A stretch of 8,556 nt of DNA, from NCBI GenBank assembly GCA_023254645.1, contig JALRLA010000193.1, positions 1 through 8,556 on the forward strand, written 5' to 3'. The stretch is from Bacteroidia bacterium. Lineage in GTDB: Bacteria; Bacteroidota; Bacteroidia; NS11-12g; UBA955. Below the pieces are notes generated by a model. That model saw nothing but the letters and a program-made list of their open reading frames with translations. It made no database searches and had not been told where the DNA came from. The position numbers were made by a program, and so were the translations under genes. Positions 1 through 7,794 of this stretch are shown one piece after another; position 1 is the stretch's first letter; every line of letters starts with the position of its first letter.

Positions 1-826
1 AGCGTGTGTAATCAATTGGATGATCTTTGCAAAGATCGGTGTAACATCTAGGATCGGTTTTACCAAATTTTAGAGCATTAAAACCACCATTACATGTAGG
101 GAGCTTTTGCTTGATGATATCGGCCTGAATGGTCACACCCAAATGGTTGGCTTGGCTGGTCAAGTCAGCAGCCGTGTGGTAATCCACGCCGTCTACTTTG
201 AAGCCATTGTTGCGGGTGTAGCACCACAAAATGGTAGCCATTCCCAATTCGTGAGCGCGTTCGAAAGCTTCAGCTACCTCTACGATTTGGCGACGGCTTT
301 CGGGGCTTCCGAAATAGATGGTAGCTCCTACGGCAACAGCACCCATGTTCCAAGCATCTTCGACCGAACCGAACATGATTTGGTCGTAGGCATTGGGGTA
401 ACTCAAGAATTCGTTGTGGTTGATTTTCACAATGAACGGAATCTTGTGGGCGTATTTGCGGGCGTTCATAGCCAACACACCGTAGGTCGAAGCAACCGCG
501 TTGCATCCGCCGTCGATGGCCAGCTTAATAATGTTCTCAGGATCAAAAAATGCGGGATTGGGAGCGAAAGATGAACCTGCGCTGTGCTCAATTCCCTGAT
601 CGACTGGCAAAATGCTCAGGTAACCTGTACCGGCCAAACGACCGTGGTTGTACAAGGTTTGGATGCTGCGCAAAACCTGAGGATTGCGGTTGGTCTGTGC
701 AAACACACGGTCTACAAAGTCAGGCCCTGGAGCGTGGATATTCGCATGAGGGATGGTTTTGCATTCGTGGGAGAGCAAGAACTCAGCTTGATCACCGAGC
801 AAAGTTTGAATCTGAGAAATAGCCAT
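1..826 (-). CDS. fbaB: Class I fructose-bisphosphate aldolase, FbaB/DhnA type (partial, 3' end outside window)
   Basis: The enzyme reversibly cleaves fructose 1,6-bisphosphate to glyceraldehyde 3-phosphate and dihydroxyacetone phosphate in the cytosol, through a lysine Schiff base. Reading leftward from ATG 826-824 gives 275 codons before the window edge; E. coli FbaB has about 350 residues, so roughly the last 75 are missing. From memory the protein lines up with E. coli FbaB almost throughout: [80 protein letters not shown] and [20 protein letters not shown]. Lys239, in ADIIKQK, falls where the Schiff-base lysine of this family is expected. The start is chosen because [11 protein letters not shown] matches the family N-terminus. 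The gene is divergent from the acetyltransferase at 877, with 50 bases between start codons. No frameshift is seen. Assignment is secure; only the C-terminus is unseen. Confidence 0.96.
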   Translation of the reverse strand, partial: MAISQIQTLLGDQAEFLLSHECKTIPHANIHAPGPDFVDRVFAQTNRNPQVLRSIQTLYNHGRLAGTGYLSILPVDQGIEHSAGSSFAPNPAFFDPENIIKLAIDGGCNAVASTYGVLAMNARKYAHKIPFIVKINHNEFLSYPNAYDQIMFGSVEDAWNMGAVAVGATIYFGSPESRRQIVEVAEAFERAHELGMATILWCYTRNNGFKVDGVDYHTAADLTSQANHLGVTIQADIIKQKLPTCNGGFNALKFGKTDPRCYTDLCKDHPIDYTR

Positions 827-838
827 TTTGTTTTGATG

Positions 839-846
839 TACTTTTG
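839..846 (+). promoter_or_regulatory. Predicted -7 element for the GNAT gene
   Basis: TACTTTTG (839-846) fits TAnnTTTG exactly and would give a start near 850 and a leader of about 27 bases before the ATG at 877. No TTTG sits at the proper -33 distance (TTTG at 805-808 is 30 bases upstream, those at 827-835 are too close), so this is weaker than the fbaB promoter it faces. Confidence 0.35.
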
Positions 847-858
847 AACGTCAGTTGG

Positions 859-891
859 CAAATTTAACCAAATCCGATGATTGAAGTTCAA
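859..891 (-). promoter_or_regulatory. Predicted Bacteroidota-type promoter for fbaB
   Basis: On the minus strand TAAATTTG (866-859) matches the Bacteroidota -7 consensus TAnnTTTG exactly. A CTTG (892-889) lies 22 bases upstream, within the usual spacing for the -33 element TTTG. Transcription would start near 855, giving a leader of about 28 bases before the fbaB ATG. The element lies partly inside the first codons of the acetyltransferase gene on the other strand. This is motif-based only. Confidence 0.5.
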
Positions 892-1308
892 GAAATAACG
901 AGTGAATCTCAGTTGCAACAGGCTTTTGATATACGAAGGCAGGTTTTTGTAATAGAACAGGCCGTAGACCCGGCCGAAGAATACGACGAATTCGAAACTT
1001 CTTGCCTGCATTTTTTAGCCAAATACAAGGGACTCCCCGCCGGCACAAGCCGCATTCGCAAAACCGAAAATGGCACCAAATTGGAGCGATTTGCGGTTCT
1101 CGAAAAACTCAGGGGCAAAGGCGTCGGCAAAGCCCTCGTAGAGGCCTGTTTGACAGAACTCAATCAACAGAAATCAACAGGAAAAATCTATTTGCATGCC
1201 CAAGAACACGCGGTTCCGTTTTATGCCCAGTTTGGATTTGAACCAGAAGGCGAACTCTTTTGGGAGGCCGGCATTCCGCACTACAAAATGTTCTTAGCCC
1301 AGGGCTGA
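877..1308 (+). CDS. GNAT-family N-acetyltransferase, YjcF/ElaA-like
   Basis: This is a 143-residue single-domain GNAT protein that would transfer an acetyl group from acetyl-CoA to an unidentified amine; it should be cytosolic. It begins with the IRRQVFVIEQ segment (residues 19-28) common to the YjcF/ElaA group. The acetyl-CoA pyrophosphate-binding motif A is RFAVLEKLRGKGVGKALV (about 71-88), with the R-G-K-G-V-G loop at 79-84. Motif B is IYLHAQEHAVPFYAQFGF (about 104-121). Length is normal for the group. The ATG at 877 is chosen because MIEVQEI leads straight into the first beta strand and a -7 element lies 30 bases upstream. There is no Shine-Dalgarno sequence. Its last 15 bases overlap the end of the convergent glycosyltransferase gene. 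The substrate cannot be predicted from the neighbours. Confidence 0.9.
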   Translation: MIEVQEITSESQLQQAFDIRRQVFVIEQAVDPAEEYDEFETSCLHFLAKYKGLPAGTSRIRKTENGTKLERFAVLEKLRGKGVGKALVEACLTELNQQKSTGKIYLHAQEHAVPFYAQFGFEPEGELFWEAGIPHYKMFLAQG

Positions 1309-2478
1309 CAAGAAGTTGATGGCTGATTGAATATTCGGCCCGAGTTGGTAGCGTTCGGCCACCGCGATTCGTCCGTTTTCCGCCAACTCAATGGCCTTTT
1401 TGCGATTCTCCATGAGTTCCAAAATACGTGAGGCCATGAGGGCAGGCTCATCGGCTATACAGATTTCTTTATCGGCCACAACCGATAACCCCTGGGCACC
1501 TATGCTGGTGCTGATAACGGGAACACCCAAAGACAAGGCTTCTAAGGTCTTCATGCGAATGCCACTACCGGCCCGAAGCGGCACTACGAGTAATCCATGA
1601 TGGCGCAAGAATTCATCAGAACTATCTACCTCGCCGTGGTTGATGACTCCCATTTGAAAATAGGCGGGATCGGTTTTACTGAGACCTTTACCAGCCAGAT
1701 GAAACTGAGCCTGAGGGCGCTCGGCCAAGACCTTGGGCCAAACCCACTGTAGGAACCAAGCGACCGCCTCTTTATTGGCCAACCACTCCATGCTCCCAAG
1801 ATGGCAAACGGAGTCTGGCGCTATTTGAACCGGATTTAGCAAGCGTACGTTCATTCCAGGCAGCAAGGGATGAATGGGCACATGGGGCGAAACACGGCCC
1901 ATAGCTTCGGCATCACTTTGAGAAATGGGCAGCAGTGCATCAACTTGTTTCCAAGCCTTTTCCTCTTCGGCCCGCAAACGACGTGTCTGAATCATCAAAT
2001 AGAACTTCTTGAACCAGGCAATTCCAGAATGAGCCAATCGAGACCATATTTGGTATTCTACATTGTGAGCCCTGTACACCAAACGCACACTAGGCTTCAA
2101 TTGCTTCAACTGCCATGCTAGAGGCATGGAATACAGACCTTCTACTTGAACCCAATCGGCCCATTCGGCTTTTTCCAGCAAAGCATGCAGGGCCTTTTGA
2201 TTGCGGTAGCGAGCCAAAAAATAACTGCGAGTGGAGAGCAAATTGCGGAGTGCATTCCAAGCGCTCAAATTCGCATCGTGATCAATAGGGAGCACCTCAC
2301 AAAATGGAAAAGCCGTTTGAATTTCGGCCTCAGGCAAATAATGTTTGCGTGTATTGAGGGCAAGGAAGCAAACCTCAGCACCAGCTTCGGCATAGCCCTT
2401 CAAAAGTTGGTAACTGGCCATTGCGCCACCGTCTTTGATGGGCCATGGAATTCGATTGCCAACGACCAATATCTTCAT
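1294..2478 (-). CDS. GT-B glycosyltransferase (GT4 / glycosyl transferase group 1 type)
   Basis: This 394-residue protein probably transfers a sugar from a nucleotide-sugar donor to a cell-surface glycan or lipid acceptor on the cytosolic side. The N-terminal Rossmann half opens with MKILVVGNRIPWPIKDGGAM, with the glycine pair typical of the acceptor site. YRAHNVEYQIW (135-145) is the inter-domain acceptor segment. The C-terminal half contains HLGSMEW (226-232), FHLAGKG (259-265) and the donor-binding GSGIRMKTLEALSLGVPVIS (304-323), in which Glu313 is the usual family glutamate. A longer reading frame reaches 2610, but those 44 residues overlap the permease gene, do not resemble the family, and are passed over. 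The ATG at 2478 overlaps the upstream TGA by 4 bases (ATGA), suggesting coupled translation. Its 3' end overlaps the GNAT gene on the other strand. The sugar and acceptor are unknown; the permease next to it hints at LPS or another envelope glycan. Confidence 0.88.
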   Translation of the reverse strand: MKILVVGNRIPWPIKDGGAMASYQLLKGYAEAGAEVCFLALNTRKHYLPEAEIQTAFPFCEVLPIDHDANLSAWNALRNLLSTRSYFLARYRNQKALHALLEKAEWADWVQVEGLYSMPLAWQLKQLKPSVRLVYRAHNVEYQIWSRLAHSGIAWFKKFYLMIQTRRLRAEEEKAWKQVDALLPISQSDAEAMGRVSPHVPIHPLLPGMNVRLLNPVQIAPDSVCHLGSMEWLANKEAVAWFLQWVWPKVLAERPQAQFHLAGKGLSKTDPAYFQMGVINHGEVDSSDEFLRHHGLLVVPLRAGSGIRMKTLEALSLGVPVISTSIGAQGLSVVADKEICIADEPALMASRILELMENRKKAIELAENGRIAVAERYQLGPNIQSAINFLSALG

Positions 2479-3941
2479 GACCCTTGCGTTTTTCTGCGTT
2501 TTCGCCAAGGCATTTGAATCGATGACCAGGAGTGGTCTTTGTTGGCCTGATAGGTAATAAACAGCCCGATGGGAAGCAAGAACAAGGAGCTCAACCACAT
2601 GCCCAACCAAACGGGGACCAAGCCTTCCTTGCCCATTTTTTCACCGGTTAGGTTCACCGCATAAAAGAGCACAAACAAGAGCACAGAAATTACCAAGGGA
2701 AGACCGATCCCCCCCTTTTTGATGATGGCGCCTAAGGGGGCGGCAATCAAAAAGAGCAACAACACGATCAAAGACAAGGAGAACTTCTTGTGCAGTTCGA
2801 TTTGATACGGACGAGCCGTTTCCTTTTTGTACTCCATATTGGTCTGCAGCCCATCAACGGTGCCCTTGATGCCCCGAGCGTGGGTGATGGCCGCGGCCAT
2901 GATGACTTCGCGATCCTTCTCTCGATAATTGTTCAGAATGTTGGTGTCGGTCAATGCGGGAACAATCGGCTTGCTTCGCTGAAGAGTAGTATCAAACTCC
3001 TGCATCGGATAAAGGCCCGGAATGTGCATGTACCGCGACATGTATTGCTCGTGCTCCTGTACGATTTCGGTTCGACGCATGATGTTCGTATCCAAATCAG
3101 CTGACAACTGGCGTACGTTCAGCAGACGATAATCTCGACTCATGGCCTTTCGATCGGTCAATTCCACATCCAAGCTGGACAAATCGATGGTCATTTGTTG
3201 CTTCTTGAAATGCATCGCATTGAAAGGAAAGGTCGAGCGGTAATCCTTTTGATTGGTCATTTCGTCGTAGCGAACCCCATTGTAAAGCGTAAACGAAAGC
3301 TCCGATTGGTCGGAACTGAGTTTCATCTGCCCCCATTCGGCGCGAAGCACGTTCAAGCGCTTGGACTCATCGTTTTTGAATTCGTAAATGAGCACATCGC
3401 GAACCGTTTCATTATCTTTTTCTTTGGCGCCAATTCGAATGGAATATCCTTCAATGGCTTGATAGAATTCACCGGGGCTGATATTGAATGCGGGTTTTTT
3501 CTTTCTCAAATCCATCAACATGGCCTTGGCTTCCAGGTTGGCTCTTGGAATGACAATGTTCAAAAATAAAAAGTTGAGCCCTACCAAGGCGATCATCACC
3601 CATAAGGCAGGACGCAGAATGCGCATGAGAGAAATGCCATTGGCTTTCATGGCCACCAACTCAAAGCTCTCTGACAAATTTCCGAAGGTCATCAACGAGG
3701 CCACCATGACAGTGAGGGGAAGAGCCATAGGAACCAAATCAGCCAATGAGTAAAAGATCAACTGAAACATCACCCCTGTCTCAATTCCCTTCCCTACCAA
3801 CTCATCGATGTATTTCCATAGAAATTGCATCAAAAACAAGAACAGGCTTAGCAGGAAGGTGACGGCAAAGGGCCCCAAGAAGTTTCCCAAGATCAAGCGA
3901 TCAATGGCGTTCAGTTTGAACTTGAACTTGTGTTGAGGCAT
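2475..3941 (-). CDS. LptF/LptG-family permease (YjgP/YjgQ), LPS export ABC transporter
   Basis: Members of this family form the inner-membrane LptB2FG transporter, which extracts LPS and drives it across the periplasm. The 488-residue protein has the family layout: three N-terminal membrane segments (about 18-42, 60-88, 110-132), a large periplasmic domain (about 135-385), and three C-terminal segments (about 387-408, 412-432, 441-465). Family-like stretches are LILGNFLGPFAVTFLLSLFL, DLVPMALPLTVMVASLMTFG, SESFELVAMKANGIS, the conserved IPRAN (131-135), NISPGEFY and LIAAPLGAIIKKGGIGLPL. E. coli LptF and LptG have about 360 residues; the longer periplasmic domain is common in Bacteroidota. Which subunit it is cannot be settled here. 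The start follows a perfect -7 element by only 4 bases. The stop overlaps the glycosyltransferase ATG by 4 bases. Confidence 0.92.
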   Translation of the reverse strand: MPQHKFKFKLNAIDRLILGNFLGPFAVTFLLSLFLFLMQFLWKYIDELVGKGIETGVMFQLIFYSLADLVPMALPLTVMVASLMTFGNLSESFELVAMKANGISLMRILRPALWVMIALVGLNFLFLNIVIPRANLEAKAMLMDLRKKKPAFNISPGEFYQAIEGYSIRIGAKEKDNETVRDVLIYEFKNDESKRLNVLRAEWGQMKLSSDQSELSFTLYNGVRYDEMTNQKDYRSTFPFNAMHFKKQQMTIDLSSLDVELTDRKAMSRDYRLLNVRQLSADLDTNIMRRTEIVQEHEQYMSRYMHIPGLYPMQEFDTTLQRSKPIVPALTDTNILNNYREKDREVIMAAAITHARGIKGTVDGLQTNMEYKKETARPYQIELHKKFSLSLIVLLLFLIAAPLGAIIKKGGIGLPLVISVLLFVLFYAVNLTGEKMGKEGLVPVWLGMWLSSLFLLPIGLFITYQANKDHSWSSIQMPWRKRRKTQGS

Positions 3942-3945
3942 GGCT

Positions 3946-3953
3946 CAAATATA
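3946..3953 (-). promoter_or_regulatory. Predicted -7 element immediately before the Lpt permease
   Basis: TATATTTG on the minus strand (3953-3946) matches TAnnTTTG exactly and ends 4 bases before the ATG at 3941, so a transcript from it would be essentially leaderless. No TTTG lies at the usual -33 distance; the nearest useful TTG is about 29 bases upstream. It occupies the 30-base gap after the BtuG-like gene, so the permease and glycosyltransferase could be expressed separately from the B12 operon. Confidence 0.35.
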
Positions 3954-3971
3954 CGGCAATCCTGCGTGGCC

Positions 3972-4970
3972 TTAAGGCAGTTCAATGGCAAAGCCAGGCA
4001 CCACACCGCAAGCGTCTCCTTGATTGAGGATTTCTCCAGAAAGGCTCAAGCGAAACAGCCGGCCTTTTGATACATAGTCCCGAGCATCGGTCAAGCAAAA
4101 TTCCTGGCGTTTGGCCAAATATTGAAAGGAGTAAGCATTCGACCAAGGTCCAGAAACCCATTGTTGGCATTCATCAGTGCTGCTTGCCTCAAAGGGCATA
4201 CGCATCACGGTGTTTCCTTTGAGGAAATAAGCCGCATCGGGACCCAATGTCAATTCTGAAATCCCGACTTTTTGGAAAGGCCAGGTGGTTCGAATGCCTG
4301 AGGGCATGATGCGCATCAGGCTGGACCCGCTATCCATATCGGAATTCAACACCCATAGGTTGCCAAAGGGATCAACTTCCAATTCTTGGCATCCATTGGC
4401 GGTCGATAGACTATCGACTCGCTGGCCATCTGAGCTATATAGAGCTACCTGTCCCTGGTATTCAGCTACCGCCAAATACCCCTTCCACGGAGTCAATTCT
4501 TCGGTCCAAGTCTGTGCCCAAGTCTCCGAAACTTTGGAAAGGGTTTGGGTATCCAACACTGTCAATTTCGATGCATACAAATCGCTCACCCACAACTTTC
4601 CCTGCCACAGCTGAGCATATCTCGGGCTCATCAATTCGCGATTTTGATGACTCAATTTCAAGTTATTGGCGTTCAACTTCAGGACGGACCCTGAATTGTT
4701 AACCACTACGTACAACTGATTTTCGTTTAAAACCGCAGATTGGGCAATGTCGCCTAAAGGGCGAGCATTGGCCTTAGCAAATTGCCCTAGTTCGACCTTG
4801 GAAGAATCAGGATACCACACATCAATGGAAGCATTGTTCCATTGAAAGGTTCCTTCGCAGAGAATGGCTACCGAAGAACCAGATTGAGGCACTTGGGGAT
4901 CAACCGGCTCCTTGTCACAGGAACTCAACAACAACAGAGCGGCGCCAAGGAATACCTTGTTTAATGGCAT
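3972..4970 (-). CDS. BtuG-like surface lipoprotein, DUF5074/YncE-type beta-propeller (predicted cobamide binder)
   Basis: This 332-residue lipoprotein has a short signal peptide ending in LLLLSSC, with the lipidated cysteine at residue 18. The next residues, DKEPVD, are charged and mostly acidic, as in the lipoprotein export signals that send lipoproteins to the cell surface in Bacteroidota. The rest consists of beta-propeller-like repeats: ILCEGTFQWNNASIDVWYP (36-54) opens as in DUF5074 proteins, followed by blades such as LYVVVNNSGSVLKLN, LWVSDLYASKLTVLDTQTL, YLAVAEYQGQVALYSSDG and LWVLNSDMDSGSSLMRI, then the DARDYVSKGRLFRLSLSG closing region (295-312). The family includes BtuG of Bacteroides, which captures B12 on the surface and hands it to BtuB. 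The position third behind a cobalamin riboswitch and a BtuB-like receptor supports that role. Its ATG overlaps the upstream gene by 10 bases. Function is inferred from family and context. Confidence 0.85.
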   Translation of the reverse strand: MPLNKVFLGAALLLLSSCDKEPVDPQVPQSGSSVAILCEGTFQWNNASIDVWYPDSSKVELGQFAKANARPLGDIAQSAVLNENQLYVVVNNSGSVLKLNANNLKLSHQNRELMSPRYAQLWQGKLWVSDLYASKLTVLDTQTLSKVSETWAQTWTEELTPWKGYLAVAEYQGQVALYSSDGQRVDSLSTANGCQELEVDPFGNLWVLNSDMDSGSSLMRIMPSGIRTTWPFQKVGISELTLGPDAAYFLKGNTVMRMPFEASSTDECQQWVSGPWSNAYSFQYLAKRQEFCLTDARDYVSKGRLFRLSLSGEILNQGDACGVVPGFAIELP

Positions 4971-5938
4971 ATCAAACGCAATGACTGTACCCCAGTTGCA
5001 TGGTATACACGAACGGTATACAACCCATTGGGCACATGAAGATTGCAGGATACACGATAACTGGAAGCCTTTTGCTCGTGCACCAGCCTGCCCGAAAAAT
5101 CAAGGATTTCAATACTTGTTATGGGTTGAGTACTTTCCACCCAAAACTGCCCAGAACTGGGATTGGGATAGACATGTAAGGTCGGAAGAATAGCCGTCGA
5201 TTGCACCGACTCGGTGCGATCCATGTACAAACGGTCAATAGCGAAAAATGCGGGCGTATTCATGCCAAAATCACCATTGTCCGAGCTGTACAAACGGAAC
5301 ACGATGGAATCTTGCAAAAATCCCGCTATGAACACTTGATTCCAAGCCCCCATAATGGAATCATCAGAAGAATTCGCAGCGCGAAAATCAGCCAAAGCCA
5401 CACGCTCTCTGGACTGTAACACCCCCTGCCAAAAGGTCTCAATTTCAAGAAGAAAACTATCAGCCTCCGAACCGTCTTGGCCGCCAAATTTTTTGGCGAA
5501 CATGTCGCCGTTCTTCATGCTGTTATAGGCGTAGGTAGAGTTGGCCACATATAGACTAGCCAATCGCAAACCTCCTCCCGTTTTGTTCAATAAATAGGCT
5601 CCATTTTGGCCAATCGCATATACCTTACCTACCCCTTCTCCTTCTGCTCCCCAACCGGGTTTGGCACAGTACAGTTGGGTATTGAAATCACTGGCTCCCT
5701 CTTGGCCATTCACTTTGGCTGATAAAGCCCAATTGCTGGCCCAGTATCCACCCCACGAGGTATCCCAACCCAACGGGAGTTCGATAGAGCCATTGCTGTA
5801 AGAAAGGCTCCCGTCTGAGCCATTGAGTACTTGACCCGAATCCAAACTTAGAGATTCAAAACCTTCTTCTAATTGGCACCAAGCCGCAGAAGTGACCGTC
5901 ATGACCATCAAAGTGGTCAAGAATTTTATTGATTTCAT
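4961..5938 (-). CDS. DUF4465 protein with T9SS type A sorting domain (predicted secreted/surface cobamide binder, BtuH-like)
   Basis: This 325-residue protein has a type I signal peptide (about 1-21, cleavage near AWC/Q), not a lipobox. Residues 25-242 carry DUF4465 hallmarks: WGGYWASNWALS (62-73), YVANSTYAYNSMKNGDMFAK (130-149), LADFR (182-186) and SSDNGDFGMNTPAFFAIDRL (218-237). After a short linker, residues 253-325 form a T9SS type A sorting domain: HVYPNPSSGQFWVE, ITSIEILDFSGRLV, PNGLYTVRV and a terminal LRLIC-like strand. From memory, DUF4465 proteins sit in riboswitch-controlled B12 loci of Bacteroides, and the BtuH class binds B12 directly. This one should cross the outer membrane by T9SS and be anchored or released. 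Its ATG overlaps the TGA of the receptor gene by 4 bases, and its end overlaps the next gene by 10. Cobamide binding is inferred, not shown by sequence. Confidence 0.86.
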   Translation of the reverse strand: MKSIKFLTTLMVMTVTSAAWCQLEEGFESLSLDSGQVLNGSDGSLSYSNGSIELPLGWDTSWGGYWASNWALSAKVNGQEGASDFNTQLYCAKPGWGAEGEGVGKVYAIGQNGAYLLNKTGGGLRLASLYVANSTYAYNSMKNGDMFAKKFGGQDGSEADSFLLEIETFWQGVLQSRERVALADFRAANSSDDSIMGAWNQVFIAGFLQDSIVFRLYSSDNGDFGMNTPAFFAIDRLYMDRTESVQSTAILPTLHVYPNPSSGQFWVESTQPITSIEILDFSGRLVHEQKASSYRVSCNLHVPNGLYTVRVYHATGVQSLRLICH

Positions 5939-7794
5939 TGTGATAATTGACTGTTGTAATAGATAGAAAAGTATACAAGGCGTGGGGCCATGGGCCTGCC
6001 TGGCATATTTTGGTAAGACACATTGCTGAGATTTTCAGACCCCAAGCCCAGGCGCCAATTCCTGTGAGGAAGCTGATAATTCCCGCTCAGTTCCCAAAGA
6101 GTATAGGACGGCAGAGAAGCTTGGTTGTCAGTTTGGATGTAGCGGGCACCCGTGTAATTGGCTCGAAGGGTTATTTGCAATGCCTTATGTGCATACATCC
6201 AAGCGCTTGAACCGTTCCATTTCGGAACAAACAACTGTTGCAAGGCGGTGTTTTGCGTCGGCTCCATCCAAACCCAAGACCGAACGGCATCCCATCGATT
6301 GGTCCATCGAAACTTGCCTTTCTGCCAGCGACTGTGCACTTGACAACCCACAAATTGGCTTCGGTATAAATTTTGGGCTTGCCAAAACGATGAGCTCGAA
6401 GGCAACCAAACAATGGGATTGTCCAATTCCCGAGCATACAGGGTACCCTCGAGTTGGATATTGGCCTGACTCCATTTCTTGAGCCCACTGACCTCTGCCC
6501 CGTATCCTTTTTCTGGACTCAAATCGGGTATCAACCCAGAATTCCAATACAAATCATTGAAGGTGGGTCGGCGAAAACTACTGTGAAGGTTGAATTTGAA
6601 GGTATTCAATCCCAGTTGCCTTTCTCCAGAAAAAGAGAACGTAGGCAACCGCTCTGCCCATTCCAAGCGGGACTGAAGTGATACTTTCCACTGATGGGTG
6701 GAACGATTTACGGCTATAAAACTGGCCCAATAGCCTGTTTCTTGTTGGTAAAACGGAGTTCGTGCCAAAATGCGCAACCCATCTTGACCAGCCATCAACT
6801 CCCAAGATTCGTGCGACCAATGGTACTCCAATTGCAAATGATGGGCGCGACTGAAGCTGCTGTCCCATTCTACCAATGAGGTAGTTCCGTCCTCAAATTG
6901 AATGGCATTGCTTGTTTGCCCCAAGCGCATCAAAAAGAGGCCCCAGGGAGTTTGGGATTGTGTTTCAAACGACCATCTGAACAGTTGATCTTGTTGAATT
7001 CCCAGCGAACTCTCTCTGCCCCACTGTTGACCCAAGTGGCGTTGGCTCTGAAGTTGTTCTGCCTTTAAGGACATTTGCCATTGCCCGGGCGTTTGGGATT
7101 GCCAAGCGAGGTGTTGATTCCACCCCAACTGAGCGTTGCGAGCGTATTGCATGATCCTGTCTGTCATCCAAATCGGATCATAAAATCCAAATCGGTTGGC
7201 GTTCACACGACGCGAAAAGGTTGTTGAGCTGTAAAAACGCGCAGTACCCACCTGAGAGCGGAGCATCTGGTTGTTTCGGCCATATTGACCGTTTTCAGCA
7301 AAGGCTTGAATATTCGAGCCACCGAAAAACCGAGGGTTTTGATTCAGGTACAAAGTCCCTCCCACACTGCCGCTACCAACCAGGGTCGAAGATCCGCCTT
7401 CCACCAACTCCACTCGATCCATCGACCAAATGTTTTGGTTGTAAAAATCAGACATACCCAACATGGGATTATTGACCGGCAATCCGTTCCAAACCACCTG
7501 CGTTTGTGTGGCATCGGCCCCTCGGCGGCCAACAGTAGTTGATCCAGACACCCCGTATTGCTTCATGAACACACCCTCTGACTCCAACAACTCTACCCCA
7601 GACCCAACGTCTACACTCGCCTCAAAACCAACCCGAGAACGGCCCAATTCCGAGAATTTGGTTCGACTATAGGCCGTGATACGAACGGTGTCAGTTATGG
7701 AATAAGGCTCTGTGGGAGGCACAGTTGGAACCACATGGACCGTATCCATGGGCATCCCGAAGGAGCAAATGCTGTGCAAACAAGCCAACCACAT
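5935..7794 (-). CDS. btuB: BtuB-like TonB-dependent outer-membrane receptor for cobamides
   Basis: This 619-residue protein is close in length to E. coli BtuB (614). It should import cobamides across the outer membrane using TonB energy. DTVRITA (35-41) resembles the BtuB TonB box DTLVVTA. The plug follows at about 55-155, with VGRRGADATQTQVVWNGLPV (88-107) and MDRVELVEGGSSTLVGSGSV (125-144). The rest is alternating aromatic-rich beta strands of a 22-strand barrel, ending ENLSNVSYQNMPGR and RLVYFSIYYN, with five extra residues after the last strand. There is no N-terminal carboxypeptidase-like domain, so it is BtuB-like, not SusC-like. The cobalamin riboswitch about 105 bases upstream is the main evidence for the substrate. 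The start is uncertain: ATG 7794 is the only canonical one after an in-frame TAA, but it gives a signal peptide (MWLACLHSICSFG) without positive residues. The TGA overlaps the next ATG by 4 bases. Confidence 0.92.
   Translation of the reverse strand: MWLACLHSICSFGMPMDTVHVVPTVPPTEPYSITDTVRITAYSRTKFSELGRSRVGFEASVDVGSGVELLESEGVFMKQYGVSGSTTVGRRGADATQTQVVWNGLPVNNPMLGMSDFYNQNIWSMDRVELVEGGSSTLVGSGSVGGTLYLNQNPRFFGGSNIQAFAENGQYGRNNQMLRSQVGTARFYSSTTFSRRVNANRFGFYDPIWMTDRIMQYARNAQLGWNQHLAWQSQTPGQWQMSLKAEQLQSQRHLGQQWGRESSLGIQQDQLFRWSFETQSQTPWGLFLMRLGQTSNAIQFEDGTTSLVEWDSSFSRAHHLQLEYHWSHESWELMAGQDGLRILARTPFYQQETGYWASFIAVNRSTHQWKVSLQSRLEWAERLPTFSFSGERQLGLNTFKFNLHSSFRRPTFNDLYWNSGLIPDLSPEKGYGAEVSGLKKWSQANIQLEGTLYARELDNPIVWLPSSSSFWQAQNLYRSQFVGCQVHSRWQKGKFRWTNRWDAVRSWVWMEPTQNTALQQLFVPKWNGSSAWMYAHKALQITLRANYTGARYIQTDNQASLPSYTLWELSGNYQLPHRNWRLGLGSENLSNVSYQNMPGRPMAPRLVYFSIYYNSQLSQ

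Noticed and set aside
107..574. 155-codon plus-strand open frame opposite fbaB
   Set aside because: The minus strand encodes a conserved aldolase across this whole stretch; the plus-strand translation resembles no protein family and is a shadow.
2479..2610. N-terminal 44-residue extension of the glycosyltransferase reading frame
   Set aside because: It overlaps the permease gene, has no resemblance to the family, and the ATG at 2478 both overlaps the upstream stop (ATGA) and opens the classic MKILVVGN strand.
4961..5938. DUF4465 protein as a lipoprotein
   Set aside because: Cys21 is preceded by AAW, which does not fit a lipobox; a type I signal peptide plus a T9SS tail explains it better.
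5935..7794. Receptor as a SusC-like glycan importer
   Set aside because: It lacks the N-terminal carboxypeptidase-like domain and a SusD partner, is far shorter than SusC proteins, and follows a cobalamin riboswitch.
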